In this document: in pieces, positions 6,878 to 7,497 of the stretch
Layout: every line of letters begins with the position of its first letter
Numbering within the stretch: the first letter of the stretch is position 1
Assembly (NCBI GenBank): GCA_947175225.1
Contig: CAMWLX010000168.1
Coordinates: forward strand, 1 to 7,497
Direction of reading: 5' to 3'
From: an uncultured Porphyromonadaceae bacterium
GTDB taxonomy: Bacteria > Bacteroidota > Bacteroidia > Bacteroidales > Muribaculaceae
DNA length: 7,497 nucleotides
Program-made: the position numbers and the translations under genes
Notes under the pieces: model-generated
What the model saw: the letters and a program-made list of their open reading frames with translations, nothing else
What the model was told of the DNA's origin: nothing
The model's database searches: none

Positions 6878-7438
6878 AGCAGTGATGGCACGGCTTCGAT
6901 GTGAGATTGCGTTTTTATCTTCATCTGACATATCAGCAAAACAGATGCCGGTCTCATTGGGGACGAAAACAGGATCGTATCCGAATCCATGCGATCCGCT
7001 TCTTTGAGTGGCAATATTCCCTTCTACCGATCCTTGAAACGTGCGTTCCTCTCCATTGAGAGATAGAGCTACACAAGTACAGAATTTAGCACGGCGATCT
7101 TCTACTCCCTCTAAATTTTTGAGGAGCAGGTCGATATTTTTATCAGGGTTGCATTCATCACCCGCATATCTTGCGGTATGGACTCCGGGCGCTCCGTCAA
7201 GAGCATCAACAATCAGACCTGTGTCATCGGCAAAACAGTCAAGTCCACTGGCTTCCTTGATGGCACGTACTTTGATCAATGCATTTCCTTCAAGGGTGTC
7301 AGCGGTCTCTTCAATATCATGATTATAACCAATGTCATTAAGACTCAATATCTCAAGACGGTCGCCCGCGATGGCTCTTGCTTCGCGCAGCTTGTCAGCA
7401 TTGTTTGTGGCCATCACAAGTTTTAGTTTCTTTGTCAT
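4373..7438 (-). CDS. RdgB/HAM1 NTP pyrophosphatase fused in frame to a PorZ-like T9SS surface protein
   Basis: This is one continuous 1021-codon frame with two unrelated halves. Residues 1 to about 192 are a complete RdgB/HAM1 enzyme, which hydrolyses dITP, dXTP and ITP to monophosphates. Residues 189-1021 are a secreted protein: signal peptide, two beta-propeller-like regions (about 210-530 and 530-925) and a T9SS type A sorting domain (about 931-1021, with YPNPV at 936-940, PSGVYYV and terminal TKILVINR). Propeller motifs of the two-component-regulator type are visible, such as IVWVGSDNGVFTFDP. The propeller-propeller-CTD layout and N-terminal sequence resemble PorZ, the T9SS attachment-complex protein that binds anionic LPS at the cell surface. 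The start is ATG 7438, about 12 bases after a predicted transcription start. The joined protein makes little cellular sense as one chain, because the enzyme belongs in the cytoplasm. An internal start at 6877 or 6874 could give the secreted part alone. Both domain assignments are strong; the PorZ name is moderately sure. Confidence 0.85.
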   Translation of the reverse strand: MTKKLKLVMATNNADKLREARAIAGDRLEILSLNDIGYNHDIEETADTLEGNALIKVRAIKEASGLDCFADDTGLIVDALDGAPGVHTARYAGDECNPDKNIDLLLKNLEGVEDRRAKFCTCVALSLNGEERTFQGSVEGNIATQRSGSHGFGYDPVFVPNETGICFADMSDEDKNAISHRSRAITAMMKWLSTLCVCLFMAFGAKASSSNDWRLFNTFDDKVEYLYATPDKVYILAQAQLYNAAQADVNEKLLFLFGLDKESGEIRQYNAQNLLSNSVIKAAKYNALRNYLLIVYDDYTIDLLYDDGTVNTIYGLNSYNSGSSKDVRSIYFDLEQNRAYLATDFGYMIIDDKKNEVVSSGIYNQPIDKAIRVADRFIILRDGKLYEDDVNSKHLSISDFKESELGKSGKVTDLFPFTPDKCIVSIDENGSSKYYIATFEPGNESPTLVTVGQLNGSYITENKDYILFARYGALFRLDRDSDQLERLLRREEDSNLICASSDFENFYYAKSREGVYSVRHEGDDNWTLTSQPARPNAPAVFRSTNLFYSPRHGMLANTHGINQNFNSYKALNPILLSSIRDQAWTMHGLPYFDDATKHRLVNPCGIAQDPDNPDVFYFGSVLNGLLRYNITDMSSLLHMTKSNDSPTFPGHVSVQDPYASWSNTYMLTNPVFDSKGNLWVAHLNTDDENNYFPEMWLWTPEKRRASTSPETFQPFTKLKLDGINANTTNLIVPLSYQGNGDMLVFFSMDYRNNPFVIYNHNGTVEIDSDDRQVLMNTTELEDTDGKLDCEKLYCAFEDPSTGIVWVGSDNGVFTFDPKEAFNTPNKVSRIKVSRNDGTSLADYLLAGISVNDISIDGLGRKWFSLAGGGLVCTSADGKNILQELNTDNSMLPSDMVYATCYNPDNNSMMVATASGLCEYYLSGQSNEAVASSVRAYPNPVRHDYYGWVTIDGIEDDCIVKIADSAGNIVRELGPATAGRVQWDVCGMDLNRVPSGVYYVLASSGRNGGSYNEATKILVINR
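6863..7438 (-). other. rdgB: RdgB/HAM1 (non-canonical purine NTP pyrophosphatase) module
   Basis: The N-terminal 192 residues match the length of a free RdgB (197 aa in E. coli). They carry the conserved elements in order: TNNADK (11-16) with Glu19 for nucleotide and phosphate binding, FADDTGL (69-75) with the catalytic Asp at 72 (E. coli Asp69), GAPGVHTARYAG (82-93), GFGYDPVF (151-158) and the base-recognising SHR (179-181). The closing helix RAITAMMKWL corresponds to the last helix of free RdgB proteins. All key residues are present, so the enzyme should be active if it folds in the cytoplasm. It protects DNA from deaminated purines. Confidence 0.9.
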
Positions 7439-7453
7439 ATCTATGAAGTTGTT

Positions 7454-7485
7454 TAAACTTATTTACGAATTGAAAAATTTACAAA
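7454..7485 (-). promoter_or_regulatory. Bacteroidetes-type promoter for the rdgB-porZ ORF and downstream genes
   Basis: On the minus strand TTTG at 7485-7482 is followed by a 20-base spacer and TAAGTTTA at 7461-7454, seven of eight matches to TAnnTTTG. The layout and spacing are the same as for the left-edge promoter. The inferred transcription start is about 7450, leaving a leader of roughly 12 bases before the ATG at 7438. The -7 element overlaps a GTTTAAAC palindrome (7451-7458). This is the only good promoter found for the four-gene minus-strand series. Confidence 0.55.
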
Positions 7486-7497
7486 GAAGAGTTAAAC

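Noticed and set aside
6860..6890. Recent frameshift joining rdgB and porZ
   Set aside because: Both the RdgB final helix and the signal peptide read well in the same frame at the junction, so a simple indel is not needed to explain the join. It cannot be fully excluded without reads, because the +1 frame has TGA TGA here.
7451..7458. GTTTAAAC palindrome as an operator
   Set aside because: At eight bases it is too short to support a specific regulator; it is explained by overlap with the -7 promoter element.

Overview
The window looks like chromosomal DNA from a member of the Bacteroidales, and a gut Muribaculaceae/Bacteroides-type genome is my best guess. Three things point there. Promoters match the Bacteroidetes TTTG / TAnnTTTG pattern. 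PanB, TrmB and Mrp read like Bacteroidales versions of those families. A large surface protein carries a type IX secretion (T9SS) C-terminal sorting domain. Genes are tightly packed and no gap exceeds about 140 bases. I see no insertion sequence, CRISPR array, tRNA or rRNA.

Layout, left to right. At the left edge (1-43, minus) are the first 14 codons of an exported protein that runs out of the window. A divergent promoter region (44-172) serves this gene and a plus-strand gene (173-1372) for a two-part outer-membrane beta-barrel of the PagL lipid A deacylase (acyloxyacyl hydrolase) type. That gene converges on a strong hairpin (1380-1412). From there to the right end everything is on the minus strand, in transcription order: an rdgB-porZ composite ORF (7438-4373), trmB (4322-3570), mrp/apbC (3432-2311) and panB (2252-1431). 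A good promoter sits just upstream of the first of these (7454-7485). The gaps are about 50, 137 and 58 bases, so a single long transcript ending at 1380-1412 is plausible, although the last two gaps hold unusual repeats.

Function. The minus-strand cluster mixes housekeeping functions: nucleotide-pool sanitation (RdgB), tRNA m7G46 methylation (TrmB), Fe-S cluster carrier ATPase (Mrp) and pantothenate/CoA synthesis (PanB). It also includes one envelope protein resembling PorZ, the T9SS surface protein that binds anionic LPS. With the PagL-like barrel across the terminator, two of the five complete genes concern lipopolysaccharide or the outer membrane.

The most striking feature is that RdgB and the PorZ-like protein form one uninterrupted reading frame of 1021 codons. 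The last helix of RdgB is encoded by the same codons, in the same frame, as the start of the PorZ signal peptide. Either this is a genuine cytoplasmic-enzyme/secreted-protein fusion, or an internal start at 6877/6874 gives a separate secreted protein. Second in interest are the 7-base ATTAnnn repeats just upstream of the panB and mrp starts, plus an inverted repeat in the trmB-mrp gap. I found no clear new multi-gene system.
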